Shown here: positions 46,696-55,323 of the stretch, one piece after another
How the letters are laid out: each line of letters starts with the position of its first letter
Position numbering within the stretch: the first letter of the stretch is position 1
Assembly: GCF_036855935.1 (NCBI RefSeq)
Contig: NZ_JASPFK010000001.1
Location: 312,501 to 376,500 of the forward strand
From: Sphingomonas sp. LR60
GTDB lineage: Bacteria; Pseudomonadota; Alphaproteobacteria; Sphingomonadales; Sphingomonadaceae
Length of the DNA: 64,000 bases
Direction: 5' to 3'
Translations under genes and position numbers: made by a program
Notes under the pieces: model-generated
What the model was told of the DNA's origin: nothing
The model's database searches: none
The model's input: only the letters and a program-made list of their open reading frames with translations

Positions 46696-48309
46696 ATGAT
46701 CCGCATCACCGACCTGAAATTGCCGCTCCACCATGCCGACGAGGCGCTGCCCGCCGCGATCGTCAAGCGGCTGCGCATCACCCCGCGCGACCTGATCCGT
46801 TTTGCGGTCGCGCGGCGCGGCAATGATGCGCGCGAACATGGCAAGATCCAGCTCGTCTACACCATCGACGTCGCGGTGAAGAACGAGGGCACCGTGCTCG
46901 CGCGCAACCGCCGCGATCGCGACGTCTCGCTCACCCCCGACACCCGCTACCGCGCTCCAGAGTCTGCAAGAGACGGCGCGCCGCGCCCGGTGGTGATCGG
47001 CGCCGGCCCGTGCGGGCTCTTCGCCGCGCTGATCCTCGCGCAGGCTGGCTATCGCCCGATCGTCCTAGAGCGCGGCAAGGTGGTGCGTGAGCGGACCAAG
47101 GACACCTGGGGTCTGTGGCGGCGCAGCGTCCTCAACCCGGAATCGAACGTCCAATATGGCGAGGGCGGGGCGGGGACCTTCTCGGACGGCAAGCTCTACA
47201 GCCGCATCAAGGACCCGCGCCACCTCAACCGCAAGGTGCTGACCGAATTCGTCAAGGCCGGCGCGCCCGAGGAGATCCTCACCGAAGCGCACCCGCACAT
47301 CGGCACCTTCCGGCTGGTGACGATGGTCGAGAGCATGCGCGCGACGATCGAGGAACTCGGCGGCGAATACCGCTTCTCCACCCGCGTCACCGGCTTCGAC
47401 GTCGCGGAGAGTGGCGGCGAACGCCGTATCCGCGGGCTGCACCTCCACGACGGCGGCTATCTGGAGGCCGAGCATGTCGTGATGGCGATCGGCCACAGCG
47501 CGCGCGACACGTTCGGGATGCTGGTCGAGGCCGGTGTTCATGCCGAGGCCAAGCCCTTCTCGATCGGCGTCCGCATCGAACATCCGCAATCCTGGATCGA
47601 CCGCGCGCGCTTCGGCCCCGATGCCGGCCATCCCGTTCTGGGCGCGGCCGAATATCACATCTCGCACCACTGCTCGAACGGCCGGACGGTCTACAGCTTC
47701 TGCATGTGCCCCGGCGGCACCGTCGTCGCCGCGACCAGCGAGGAAGGCCGCGTCGCCACCAACGGCATGAGCCAATATTCGCGCAACGAGCGCAACGCCA
47801 ATTCCGGCTTCGTCGTCGCGATCGACCCCGAACGCGACTATCCCGGCGACCCGCTCGCCGGGCTGGCGCTGCAACGCCGGATCGAGGCGCAAGCCTATGT
47901 CGCGGGCGGCTCCAATTATCACGCCCCCGCGCAGCGCGTCGGCGACTTCCTCGCCGGTCGCGCCTCGACGACGCTCGGCAGCGTCGTGCCCTCGTACAAG
48001 CCCGGCGTCACCCCCACCGACCTCGCCGAATGTCTCCCCGACTTCGCGATCGCGGCGATGCGTGAGGCGATCCCGGTGTTCGGCCGCCAGATCAAGGGCT
48101 ACGACCACCCCGATGTCGTGATGACCGGAGTCGAGACGCGCACCTCCTCGCCGGTGCGCTTCACGCGCGGCGAAGACATGCAGAGCCTCAACACCCGCGG
48201 CCTGTATCCGGCGGGGGAGGGCGCGGGCTATGCCGGCGGCATCCTCTCGGCGGCGGTCGACGGGATCCGGGTGGCGGAGGCGGTGGCGCAGCAGATCGCG
48301 CGCGCATGA
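46696..48309 (+). CDS. COG2509-type FAD-dependent dehydrogenase
   Basis: A 537-residue flavoprotein. A ~90-residue N-terminal domain ([20 protein letters not shown]) precedes the dinucleotide-binding [14 protein letters not shown], then [34 protein letters not shown] and the C-terminal FAD loop [20 protein letters not shown]. The family is conserved across bacteria without a settled reaction. A family A repeat separates it from the upstream gene; its TGA overlaps the next ATG. Confidence 0.88.
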   Translation: MIRITDLKLPLHHADEALPAAIVKRLRITPRDLIRFAVARRGNDAREHGKIQLVYTIDVAVKNEGTVLARNRRDRDVSLTPDTRYRAPESARDGAPRPVVIGAGPCGLFAALILAQAGYRPIVLERGKVVRERTKDTWGLWRRSVLNPESNVQYGEGGAGTFSDGKLYSRIKDPRHLNRKVLTEFVKAGAPEEILTEAHPHIGTFRLVTMVESMRATIEELGGEYRFSTRVTGFDVAESGGERRIRGLHLHDGGYLEAEHVVMAIGHSARDTFGMLVEAGVHAEAKPFSIGVRIEHPQSWIDRARFGPDAGHPVLGAAEYHISHHCSNGRTVYSFCMCPGGTVVAATSEEGRVATNGMSQYSRNERNANSGFVVAIDPERDYPGDPLAGLALQRRIEAQAYVAGGSNYHAPAQRVGDFLAGRASTTLGSVVPSYKPGVTPTDLAECLPDFAIAAMREAIPVFGRQIKGYDHPDVVMTGVETRTSSPVRFTRGEDMQSLNTRGLYPAGEGAGYAGGILSAAVDGIRVAEAVAQQIARA

Positions 48310-48844
48310 CGCTGATCCTGTTCAACAAGCCATATGATGTGCTGAGCCAGTTCACCGACCGCGGCGCGCCCACCACGCGCTCGACGCTCTCCGACTATAT
48401 CGACCTGCCCGGCGTCTATCCCGCCGGACGGCTCGACCGCGACAGCGAGGGGCTGTTGCTGCTCACCGACGATGGCCGGTTGCAGGCGCGGATCGCCGAT
48501 CCGAAATTCAAGCTGCCCAAGACCTATTGGGTGCAGGTCGAGGGCGTCCCCGACGATGCCGCGCTGGCGGCGCTCCGCACGGGCGTGATGCTCAAGGACG
48601 GCATGACCCTGCCTGCCGAGGCCACGCGCCTCGACGCCCCCGCCATCTGGCCGCGCACCCCGCCGATCCGCTACCGCGCGAGCATCCCCGACAGCTGGAT
48701 CGCGCTGACGATCCGCGAGGGGCGCAACCGGCAGGTCCGCCGCATGACCGCGGCGGTCGGCCACCCGACGCTGCGGCTGATCCGCTGCCGGGTCGGCGAG
48801 TGGTCGCTCGGCGACCTTGCGCCGGGGAGTGGCGGCAGGCGTGA
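48306..48844 (+). CDS. rluE: RluE-type 23S rRNA pseudouridine synthase, 3' frameshift
   Basis: An RsuA/RluE-family synthase without an S4 domain: [38 protein letters not shown] with the catalytic Asp, [11 protein letters not shown] and the closing [24 protein letters not shown]. The expected end [16 protein letters not shown] needs one more G in the run 48824-48827; with it the protein is 179 residues and stops at TGA 48842-48844. As written the frame runs on to 49097 through non-homologous Arg-rich sequence. RluE modifies U2457 (E. coli numbering) of 23S rRNA. It overlaps both neighbours. Confidence 0.85.
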
Positions 48845-49233
48845 AGATTTTCTTCGACGGCGGCTATTCGCCCGCCGGGATGGAATATGCGCTGGTCGCG
48901 GGCGGGCGGACCTACATGCGCCGCGACCTCGGCGCGGGCAGCAGCATGGAGGCCGAATGGCTGGCGCTGATCGCTGCGCTGACGCTCGCGAACGATCTCG
49001 CGCTTGGCGAAGCGGTGCTGCTCGGCGACGCCGCGGCGGTGATCGCGCAGGCACACGGCGCGATCCGCTGCCCGCCGGCCTATCGCGACCATTATGAGCG
49101 TTTCCAGTCGCTGCCCCGCCCCGCCGGACGGCTGCGCATCCGCTATATCAAGCGTACGCAGAACCTGGCCGGCATTGCGCTGGAAGCGGTGCAGCAGCGG
49201 AGCATGTCCTTCCTCCACCCCCGTTCGCCCTGA
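48841..49233 (+). CDS. RNase H-like fold protein
   Basis: A 130-residue protein with the RNase HI core acidic residues in [10 protein letters not shown] (Asp), [15 protein letters not shown] (Glu) and [12 protein letters not shown] (Asp), and [15 protein letters not shown] at the C-terminal helix. Related small RNase HI-like proteins are often of unknown function. The GTG start overlaps the corrected rluE stop codon (GTGA), which supports the rluE frame correction. The last residues and the stop (PRSP*) come from a family F repeat. Confidence 0.78.
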   Translation: MKIFFDGGYSPAGMEYALVAGGRTYMRRDLGAGSSMEAEWLALIAALTLANDLALGEAVLLGDAAAVIAQAHGAIRCPPAYRDHYERFQSLPRPAGRLRIRYIKRTQNLAGIALEAVQQRSMSFLHPRSP

Positions 49234-49272
49234 ACCTGTCGAAGGGCGTGTTCCAGGCACGTGCTTCGACAA
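49222..49272. repeat. partial palindromic repeat, family F
   Basis: CGTTCGCCCTGAACCTGTCGAAGGGCG and a following GTGCTTCGACAACCTCC resemble the left arm of the 56266-56374 element and its GTTCGCCCTGAxC...TCGAA pattern. It supplies the stop codon of the RNase H-like gene. Confidence 0.55.
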
Positions 49273-49329
49273 CCTCCGCACAACCGGAGCAGGTGCGGCG
49301 GCCTGACCGACCGATACCCCGCCACGTTG

Positions 49330-49738
49330 CCGCCCCCTTCGCGGATGCCGCTTCAACCGTTCCCCGTCATTCCCGCGAAGGCGGGAATCCAGAACCTCTG
49401 ACGTACCGCCCCTATCGACAGACCTGCGCGTCTGGATTCCCGCCTCCGCGGGAATGACGGAAGACGGGCCGTCTTGCCGGATCAAGGCCGGGGCGACGGA
49501 CGCGCGTCAGCGGAAACCCCCGCTACTCCGCCGCCGCCCTTTCGCGGATGCCGCTTCCACCCTTGCCCGTCATTCCCGCGAAGGCGGGAATCCAGAACCT
49601 CTGACGTATCGCCCCTATCGACAGACCTGCGCGTCTGGATTCCCGCCTACGCGGGAATGACGGAAAATTGGCGGTCTTGCCGGATCAAGTACGGAGCGAC
49701 GGACGCACGTCAGCGAAAACCTCGCGCTACTCCGCCGC
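49330..49738. repeat. tandem duplication of a ~203-base unit carrying two family B palindromes
   Basis: Two copies of CGCGGATGCCGCTTC, a family B palindrome (49364-49459 and 49568-49662) and GTCTTGCCGGATCAAG (49471, 49674) recur with a period of about 203 bases. The downstream copy runs into the 3' end of the chemoreceptor gene, so that CTACTCCGCCGCC (stop and last codons of that gene) is also present at 49521-49533. Apart from these repeats the 493-base gap 49234-49726 holds nothing I recognise. Confidence 0.85.
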
Positions 49739-51277
49739 CAACCGCTCGCACGTCAGGAACGCGACGAACCGGTTGGTCGACCCATGCAGGTCGCGCGCGC
49801 TGGTCGCCAGCGCGCTCGCGCTGTTGCGCACCGTCGCCGACAGGGTCGAAGCCTTGCCGACCGTTTCGACCAGCGCCCCGATCCCGCCGCCGATCGCCTC
49901 GGCCATATCCGCCGCGCGCGCCGCGCCGCCATCGACTTCCATCGCGCTGTGGCGCTGCTCGTCGGCGGCCACCGCGATCCCGCGCGCCGCGCACGACACT
50001 TCGGCAACCGCCTGGGTCACGCTGCGGAGTTTCTGGCCGGTTTCCGCCACTCCCTCGCGGATCCCCGCGATCAGCACGCCGATGCGGTCGCTGGCGCGCG
50101 TCGTGTCGGCCGACAGCGCCTTGACCTCGCCCGCGACCACCGCGAAGCCGCGCCCCGCCTCGCCCGCACGCGACGCCTCGATCGTCGCGTTCAGCGCCAG
50201 CAGGTTGGTCTGCGCCGCGATCCGTCGAATGTCCGCCAGGAAGCCCTCGATCTGCACCGCCTGCTCCTCCAGCATTGCGGCGGTCTGGACGCTGCGCTGC
50301 GCGGCGGTGCTGACCCCGTCGGTCAGGTGCGACTGGAGCTCGGCGGCGACCGCGATCGTCTGGATCGACTGGGTCAGGTCGCGGATCGACGCGGCGACCT
50401 GAGCGATATCGGATGCCGCCTCGACCGCGCTCGTCGCCGCCGACACGGCGTCGCCGCGCGCGGCGGTGGTGCCGCCTTCGAGCTGGATCGCCGCCTGTTC
50501 GAGCCGCTCGCTCGCCTGCGCGATCCCGCCGACGATCGAGGTGACCGAGCGTTCGAACTCACTCGCCAGCATCATCAACTCGCCGCGGCGCTCCTGTGCG
50601 ACCTGCGCTGCCTGTTCCTCGCGCCGTCGCCGCTCGCGCGCGGCCCGGTCTTCGGCGAGCCGCGCTTGCTCTAGCGCGTTTTCGGTGGCCCGACGGCCGT
50701 CCTCGGCAATCGCGATCAGCTCGCGCGCGCGTTGCAGGCTGCGCTCCTGCGCGGCGAACAGCCGCTCCAGCATCAGCGTGACCACGGTCAGCGCGCCGAA
50801 CTGCAATCCGACCGCGACGACATGGAACAGCACCCGGCCGAGATCGCCATTGCCGTCGAACACCCAATCGGGCGCGAACCATTCGAGCAAGAGGTGATGC
50901 ACCGCGGTCAGCCCGGTCGCGATCAGGATCGGCCGCCAATCGGCGAGGACCAGCAACGCCGCCATCGCGACGAAGAAATACATATGCGCGTCCATCTGCC
51001 AGGCGCGTCCTTGCAGGACGAACACCAGCAGCGCCGGCAGCACCGACGCCAGCGTGCCCATCGTGGCGCGCGCCGCCGCATCGTAGCGGCCGAGCACCAT
51101 CATCGCCGTCGGCCCGATATTGGCGAGCAGCCCGACCGCAAGGATCACCGGCAGCTTGCCCCCGCCGATCACCAAGTCGCCCGCGCACAGCCCGGCGAGC
51201 ACGATCCAGCCCGCCCATGCCCAGCCCCTGACGCCGTACATGCGCATCCGGTCGAGCGGATCGGTCGGCGTGCTCAT
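49727..51277 (-). CDS. methyl-accepting chemotaxis protein with polytopic N-terminal membrane domain
   Basis: A 516-residue chemoreceptor without a periplasmic sensor loop or HAMP. Residues ~15-170 contain about six hydrophobic segments (WAWAGWIVLAGLCAGDLVI, LPVILAVGLLANIGPTAMMV, HMYFFVAMAALLVLA), followed by a charged coiled coil (RATENALEQARLAEDRAARE) and the signalling hairpin AAQTNLLALNATIEASRAGE. There is no CheR-tether tail. The signal is probably sensed within the membrane or through an accessory protein. ATG 51277 overlaps the stop of the small upstream gene by 4 bases. Confidence 0.87.
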   Translation of the reverse strand: MSTPTDPLDRMRMYGVRGWAWAGWIVLAGLCAGDLVIGGGKLPVILAVGLLANIGPTAMMVLGRYDAAARATMGTLASVLPALLVFVLQGRAWQMDAHMYFFVAMAALLVLADWRPILIATGLTAVHHLLLEWFAPDWVFDGNGDLGRVLFHVVAVGLQFGALTVVTLMLERLFAAQERSLQRARELIAIAEDGRRATENALEQARLAEDRAARERRRREEQAAQVAQERRGELMMLASEFERSVTSIVGGIAQASERLEQAAIQLEGGTTAARGDAVSAATSAVEAASDIAQVAASIRDLTQSIQTIAVAAELQSHLTDGVSTAAQRSVQTAAMLEEQAVQIEGFLADIRRIAAQTNLLALNATIEASRAGEAGRGFAVVAGEVKALSADTTRASDRIGVLIAGIREGVAETGQKLRSVTQAVAEVSCAARGIAVAADEQRHSAMEVDGGAARAADMAEAIGGGIGALVETVGKASTLSATVRNSASALATSARDLHGSTNRFVAFLTCERLAAE

Positions 51278-51594
51278 GCGACGTTGGCCTGTCGCGAGGG
51301 GGTGCCGCATCCGGCGGGCGGGGCGGCGAGCATCAGGATCTGCCACGGGTGAATTACCGTCGCCATCTGCGCCCTGCTGCCCACCACCACCAGCGATCCG
51401 GGCAGCGGCCCTTCGCCGAGCAGCGCCGCACCAGAGGACAGCGCCAGCCGCGCCGTGGCGTTGACGTCGTGATTAAGCACCGGGACCAGCAGGATGCGCC
51501 CCTCGGCGGGCGGATACAGGCTCATGACGGCAAGCGCCGCGATTCCCGCGGTCACCTGTGCAGCGAGGAAGAGCCGGTCGGAAGGGTGATCCAT
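51274..51594 (-). CDS. small membrane protein coupled to the chemoreceptor
   Basis: A 106-residue protein I do not recognise. It has one N-terminal hydrophobic segment (FLAAQVTAGIAALAVMSLYP) and a C-terminal half with alternating hydrophobic pattern (GRILLVPVLNHDVNATARLA, GSLVVVGSRAQMATVI). The ATGA overlap with the chemoreceptor start indicates translational coupling, so the two products are likely to work together, perhaps as sensor accessory and receptor. The role is inferred only from position. Confidence 0.6.
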   Translation of the reverse strand: MDHPSDRLFLAAQVTAGIAALAVMSLYPPAEGRILLVPVLNHDVNATARLALSSGAALLGEGPLPGSLVVVGSRAQMATVIHPWQILMLAAPPAGCGTPSRQANVA

Positions 51595-51719
51595 TCCGCA
51601 CCTTGTAAGATTTGGTGCTTAACGGAGTGTAATTGGTGCGCTTTTTCGCGCGTGACATCATCGCCTCGATCGATCGAGGCCCTGGGGTTTGATTCAGCTG
51701 GCTTCAACCACCTCTATCT

Positions 51720-51821
51720 GTACCCCGGCGAAGGCCGGGGCCCAGTTGGGAAGGTCCAGAAGATGAAGCGCGACGCACATCAGTAGCGTCCTCAACTGAG
51801 CCCCGGCCGTCGCCGGGGTAC
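51720..51821. repeat. dispersed palindromic repeat, family C
   Basis: GTACCCCGGCGAAGGCCGGGGCCCAGTTG pairs with CAACTGAGCCCCGGCCGTCGCCGGGGTAC, with a core of about 40 bases. It is closely related to the copy at 18302-18403. Confidence 0.85.
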
Positions 51822-51888
51822 ACGTCAGGATTGATGAACAGCACGCTAAAGTGCGATGACACAACGTCGAACCGGAGCCGTCATTGCG

Positions 51889-51908
51889 AGCGCAGCGAAG
51901 CAATGACG
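51889..51908. repeat. shortened family A repeat
   Basis: CGTCATTGCGAGCGCAGCGAAGCAATGACG: the left arm of family A runs directly into a GCAATGACG end, so the core has been deleted. It is probably a deletion remnant of a full element. Confidence 0.65.
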
Positions 51909-51970
51909 AACGTGGGTCGGCCCACGTCATCCTGGTCGAAAGGGAAAGTCTAACCTCTGTCTATCCCGCC

Positions 51971-52525
51971 CTAAGCCTCACCGAGCCGGGCGAACGCGGG
52001 CGCATGGGTAGCGGCCCCACGCTCGCCGCAGGGTATCAACCCGCCCTGGATCGGCAGCGCCATCAGATGCTCGCCCGCATAAGGCGAAGCGAAGTTCTTG
52101 GCATAATCACCGTGGAAGCCGAACCGCGTGTAGAAGGCCGGCTCACCCAGTACGAAGCACAGCACGACGCGCGCCGCCTCGATCCGCTCGATCCCGGCAT
52201 GGATCAACGCCTCGGCGACGCCCTGCCGACGATAAGTCTCCGCGACCGCCACCGGAGCGAGCGCGACCGCCGCAATCGCCTTGCCGCCGACATCGACCGC
52301 CATCCGGCTGAACGCGACCGCGCCGACCAGCGCGCCACGCTCCTCATCCACAGCGACCGTCATCAGCACCATGTCGCCATCGACGCAAAGCTGCCGCACC
52401 AGATCGGCCTCGTCCGCGCGCGTAAAGACGGCCCGAAGCAGCGCGTCGATCGCGGCGACATCGCCGCCGGCCGCCGGGCGGACCGCGATCGTCACGCTCC
52501 CAATGCTCGCACCTTCAACGCTCAC
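51971..52525 (-). CDS. GNAT-family N-acetyltransferase (YhbS-like)
   Basis: A 184-residue (or 174-residue) acetyltransferase. The acetyl-CoA loop is APVAVAETYRRQGVAEALI, preceded by VGAVAFSRMAVDVG and followed by VVLCFVLGEPAFYTRFGF and GAATHAPAFARLGEA typical of the COG3153/YhbS subgroup. The GTG at 52525 overlaps the fabI stop codon (GTGA); the alternative GTG at 52495 gives the more usual start VTIAVRPA. Substrate unknown. It follows fabI and is probably co-transcribed with it. Confidence 0.83.
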   Translation of the reverse strand: MSVEGASIGSVTIAVRPAAGGDVAAIDALLRAVFTRADEADLVRQLCVDGDMVLMTVAVDEERGALVGAVAFSRMAVDVGGKAIAAVALAPVAVAETYRRQGVAEALIHAGIERIEAARVVLCFVLGEPAFYTRFGFHGDYAKNFASPYAGEHLMALPIQGGLIPCGERGAATHAPAFARLGEA

Positions 52526-53349
52526 GCCAGCGCGATGTCGGGCGCGTCCTCGGCCTTCATCCCGATCACATTGTACCCAGCGTCGACATGGTGGATCTCG
52601 CCGGTCACGCCGCTCGCCAAATCGGAGAGCATGTACAGCCCCGCACCGCCGACGTCCTCGATCGTCACGGTCCGGCGCAGTGGGGCGTTCAGCTCGTTCC
52701 ACTTGAGGATGTAGTTGAAATCGCCGATCCCGCGCGCCGCCAGCGTCTGGATCGGCCCGGCCGAGATCGCGTTGATGCGGATGTTGTCGGGGCCCAGATC
52801 GACCGCGAGATACTTGACGCTCGTCTCCAGCGCCGCCTTGGCCACGCCCATGACGTTGTAGTGCGGGATCACCTTCTCCGCGCCATAATAGGTCAGCGTC
52901 AGGATCGAGCCGCCCTCCGGCATCATCCGCCGCGCGCGCTGTGCGACCGCGACCAGCGAATAGGCGGAGATGTTCATCGTCATCAGGAAGTTGTCGAGCG
53001 TCGTGTCGTAATAGCGTCCGCGCAGCTGGGACTTGTCAGAGAAGCCGATCGCATGGACCACGAAGTCGATCGTCGGCCATTCTTCCGCCAGCGCCGCGAA
53101 GGTCGCGTCGAGCGCGTCCATATCCGACACGTCGCAATCGAACAGTCGCGCGACGCCCAGTTGCTCGGCGAGCGGCCGCACGCGCTTCTCCATCGCCGCG
53201 CCCTGATAGGAGAAGGCGAGTTCGGCACCGGCCTCGCTCAGCTTCTTGGCGATTCCCCAGGCCAGCGACTTGTCGTTGGCCAGCCCCATGATGAGCCCGC
53301 GCTTGCCCGCCATCAATTCGTTCACGCGTGTACCTGCATTATTATTCAC
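52522..53349 (-). CDS. fabI: enoyl-[acyl-carrier-protein] reductase (NADH)
   Basis: A 275-residue short-chain dehydrogenase that performs the last step of fatty-acid elongation and is the triclosan target. It shows GLANDKSLAWGIAKKLSEAG for NAD binding, VVHAIGFSDKSQLRG, and the Y-x6-K catalytic set in TYYGAEKVIPHYNVMGVAKA (Y164, K171). The annotated GTG start at 53349 overlaps the upstream YihY stop codon; an ATG at 53313 (MAGKRGLIMG) or GTG at 53325 is closer to the usual FabI N terminus. Confidence 0.93.
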   Translation of the reverse strand: MNNNAGTRVNELMAGKRGLIMGLANDKSLAWGIAKKLSEAGAELAFSYQGAAMEKRVRPLAEQLGVARLFDCDVSDMDALDATFAALAEEWPTIDFVVHAIGFSDKSQLRGRYYDTTLDNFLMTMNISAYSLVAVAQRARRMMPEGGSILTLTYYGAEKVIPHYNVMGVAKAALETSVKYLAVDLGPDNIRINAISAGPIQTLAARGIGDFNYILKWNELNAPLRRTVTIEDVGGAGLYMLSDLASGVTGEIHHVDAGYNVIGMKAEDAPDIALA

Positions 53350-54292
53350 CCTGTCCGGTCCCCTCTACAACCGGTTCGGGCGGCTCCGCCAGTGCCGCGT
53401 TGAGGTGCGCGCCGAAGACCAGTCCCAGCCCGATCAGATAGAAGAACAACAGCATCACCACCACACCCGCCAGGCTGCCATAGGTCAGGTCATAGCCGCC
53501 GAGCTGCGACAGCGCCCAGGGCAGCCCGGCGGTCATGCTCACCCACCACAGGGTCGTGAACAAGGCGCCGGGCCATTTGCGCGCATCGCTGCGGCGATAT
53601 TTGCCGGGCGTCACCGAATAGAACAGCATGTAGAGCGCGCCGAACATGATCGCCGCCGGCACCAGCCGCGCGATATTGAGCCATTCGGCGACATGCTGCG
53701 CGACCGGCAGCAGGCGATAGATGAACTGCTCGGCGGCGGTCAGGATGCCCTGCACCAGAAACGCGAACAGGGCGATCACCACCGAGGCGATGATCGCGAT
53801 GCTCAGCCCCAGCCGCGCGCGCCACAACGACTGCGACGAGCGCGTGCCATAGGCTTTGCGGAAGATGTCGCGGATCGTCTCCGCGAAGCTGCCGACCGTC
53901 CACAGCCCGACCAGTGCACCGAACCACAGCAGCGGCCCCGTGCGCGCTTGCAGGACATTGGCGATCGGCGTCCGCAGCACGTCCGCCACGTCGCGCGGCA
54001 GCACCGACAGGAAACTGGCCAGCCCGTGCTGCACCTCGTCGCTCTGCCCGAACAAGGACGCCACCGCCGCCGCGACGATGAAGAACGGAAACACCGTCAT
54101 CAGCGCGAGATAGGCGAGGTTGCCCGCATAGATGAACCCGTCGGTCCACACGCCGATCACCGCGCGCTTGAACACCTCCCAGGCATAGGCGCCGGGGCGG
54201 AGGTGAGCGAGCTGTCGGTCGAGCCGGCGACGCGCGGCGCCGTGGTGGCGCCCGCGGTCTTCAGGCGTCAGCGATAGCGGGGCGTCGGTCAC
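53342..54292 (-). CDS. YihY/BrkB-family inner-membrane protein
   Basis: A 316-residue integral membrane protein with six predicted segments, among them IYAGNLAYLALMTVFPFFIV (the family signature YxA.YLTLAL-like region), WFGALVGLWTVGSFAETIRDIFRKAYG, SIAIIASVVIALFAFLVQG and VVVMLLFFYLIGLGLVFGAHLNAAL. Once called RNase BN, the family is now regarded as a transporter of unknown substrate. The start is a GTG. It lies 6 bases after the dnaJ-like gene and overlaps fabI by 8 bases. Confidence 0.88.
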   Translation of the reverse strand: MTDAPLSLTPEDRGRHHGAARRRLDRQLAHLRPGAYAWEVFKRAVIGVWTDGFIYAGNLAYLALMTVFPFFIVAAAVASLFGQSDEVQHGLASFLSVLPRDVADVLRTPIANVLQARTGPLLWFGALVGLWTVGSFAETIRDIFRKAYGTRSSQSLWRARLGLSIAIIASVVIALFAFLVQGILTAAEQFIYRLLPVAQHVAEWLNIARLVPAAIMFGALYMLFYSVTPGKYRRSDARKWPGALFTTLWWVSMTAGLPWALSQLGGYDLTYGSLAGVVVMLLFFYLIGLGLVFGAHLNAALAEPPEPVVEGTGQGE

Positions 54293-54298
54293 GCACGA

Positions 54299-55263
54299 TC
54301 AGACGCCCATCGCCGCGCGGGGGTTCCCGCCGCCGTCCCAGCCGGCCACGAACGCCTTCAGCGCCGCATCGTTCGCGGGCACGTCGACCACCAGCGTCAC
54401 CAACTGATCGCCACGCTCGCCGCCCTTGCGGTGGAAGCCCTTTCCCTTCAAGCGCAACGTCTTGCCGGAGGTCGCGCCGGTGGGGACGGTGATCATCACC
54501 GGATTGTCGACCGTCGGACACTTCACCTTGCCGCCCTCGACCGCTTCCTTGAGCGTGATCGGCAGGTCGAGGCGCACGTCGTCGCCGTCCCGCGTGAAGA
54601 AGCGGTGCGGCTGCACCTCGATCGTCACGATCGCGTCGCCCGCGCCGCCGGGACCGGTGTCGCCCTTGCCCGCCAGCCGCATCTGCGTGCCGGTATCCAC
54701 CCCGGCGGGCAGCTTGAGATCGATCGTCGTCCCACCCGCCAGCGTCACGCGCTGCGGGGCGAGCGTCGCGGCGTCGGTGAACGGCACGCGCAGCGCATAG
54801 GCGACATTGCCGCCCTTCGCCGGCGGCTGCCGCCGTCCGAAGCCGCTGGCGAACCCGCCAGCACCGCCGCCGCCGCCGCCGCCGCGCGCGCGCCGCCGCC
54901 GAACAGCCCCTCGAAGATGTCGCTCATGTCCGGGCCGCCCGCGCCGCCGCCCATCCCGCTCATGTCGAAGCCCTCAGGCCGGAACCCGCCGTTGCCCGCC
55001 TGTCCGCGCCCGCCCGCGCCGAAGCCGAACGGCGCGGCCGGGTTGCCGTCGCCGTCGATCTCGCCACGGTCGAAGCGCGCGCGCTTGTCCTTGTCGGTCA
55101 GCAGGTCATAGGCGCTGGTGACCTGCCCGAACTTCTCCGCCGCCTTCGGATTGTCGCGGTTGCGGTCGGGATGCAGCTCCTTGGCGAGCTTGCGATACGC
55201 TTTCTTGATGTCCGCCTCGCTGGCGCCGCGCGCCACGCCCAGCGTCGCATATGGATCGGCCAT
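54299..55263 (-). CDS. DnaJ/CbpA-type co-chaperone, interrupted in a GC repeat
   Basis: The first frame holds the J domain ([31 protein letters not shown] with the HPD motif) and a Gly/Phe-rich linker ([29 protein letters not shown]). The C-terminal substrate-binding domain ([37 protein letters not shown]) is in another frame from about 54785 down. The break is in the tract GCGCGCGCGC (54884-54893): removing one GC unit joins [13 protein letters not shown] to [15 protein letters not shown] and gives ~320 residues. There is no zinc finger, so it is CbpA-like, not DnaJ class A. Slippage in sequence or assembly is likely. Confidence 0.82.
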
Positions 55264-55323
55264 GTCGTCCCCGGTTGGTGTGTTACTCGCCTATGTGGGG
55301 CAGTGTCGCGCGAAGCGCAATCG

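Larger units (their letters stand above)
51595..51970. other. gene-free region with repeats
   Basis: This 376-base gap contains a complete family C palindrome (51720-51821) and a shortened family A element (51889-51908), in which the left arm is joined directly to a right end. The AT-rich segment 51600-51660 is the probable promoter of the small membrane protein/chemoreceptor pair (minus strand). I see no further gene. Confidence 0.6.

Noticed and set aside
48845..49097. C-terminal extension of the pseudouridine synthase (Arg-rich, ~85 residues)
   Set aside because: It results from one missing G; the restored frame ends at 48844 with the family's usual C terminus, and the extension overlaps the RNase H-like gene in another frame.
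49364..49662. CRISPR array in the repeat-rich gap at 49.3-49.7 kb
   Set aside because: The repeats are ~95-base palindromes in a 203-base tandem unit, present twice, with no short regular repeat-spacer pattern and no cas genes.
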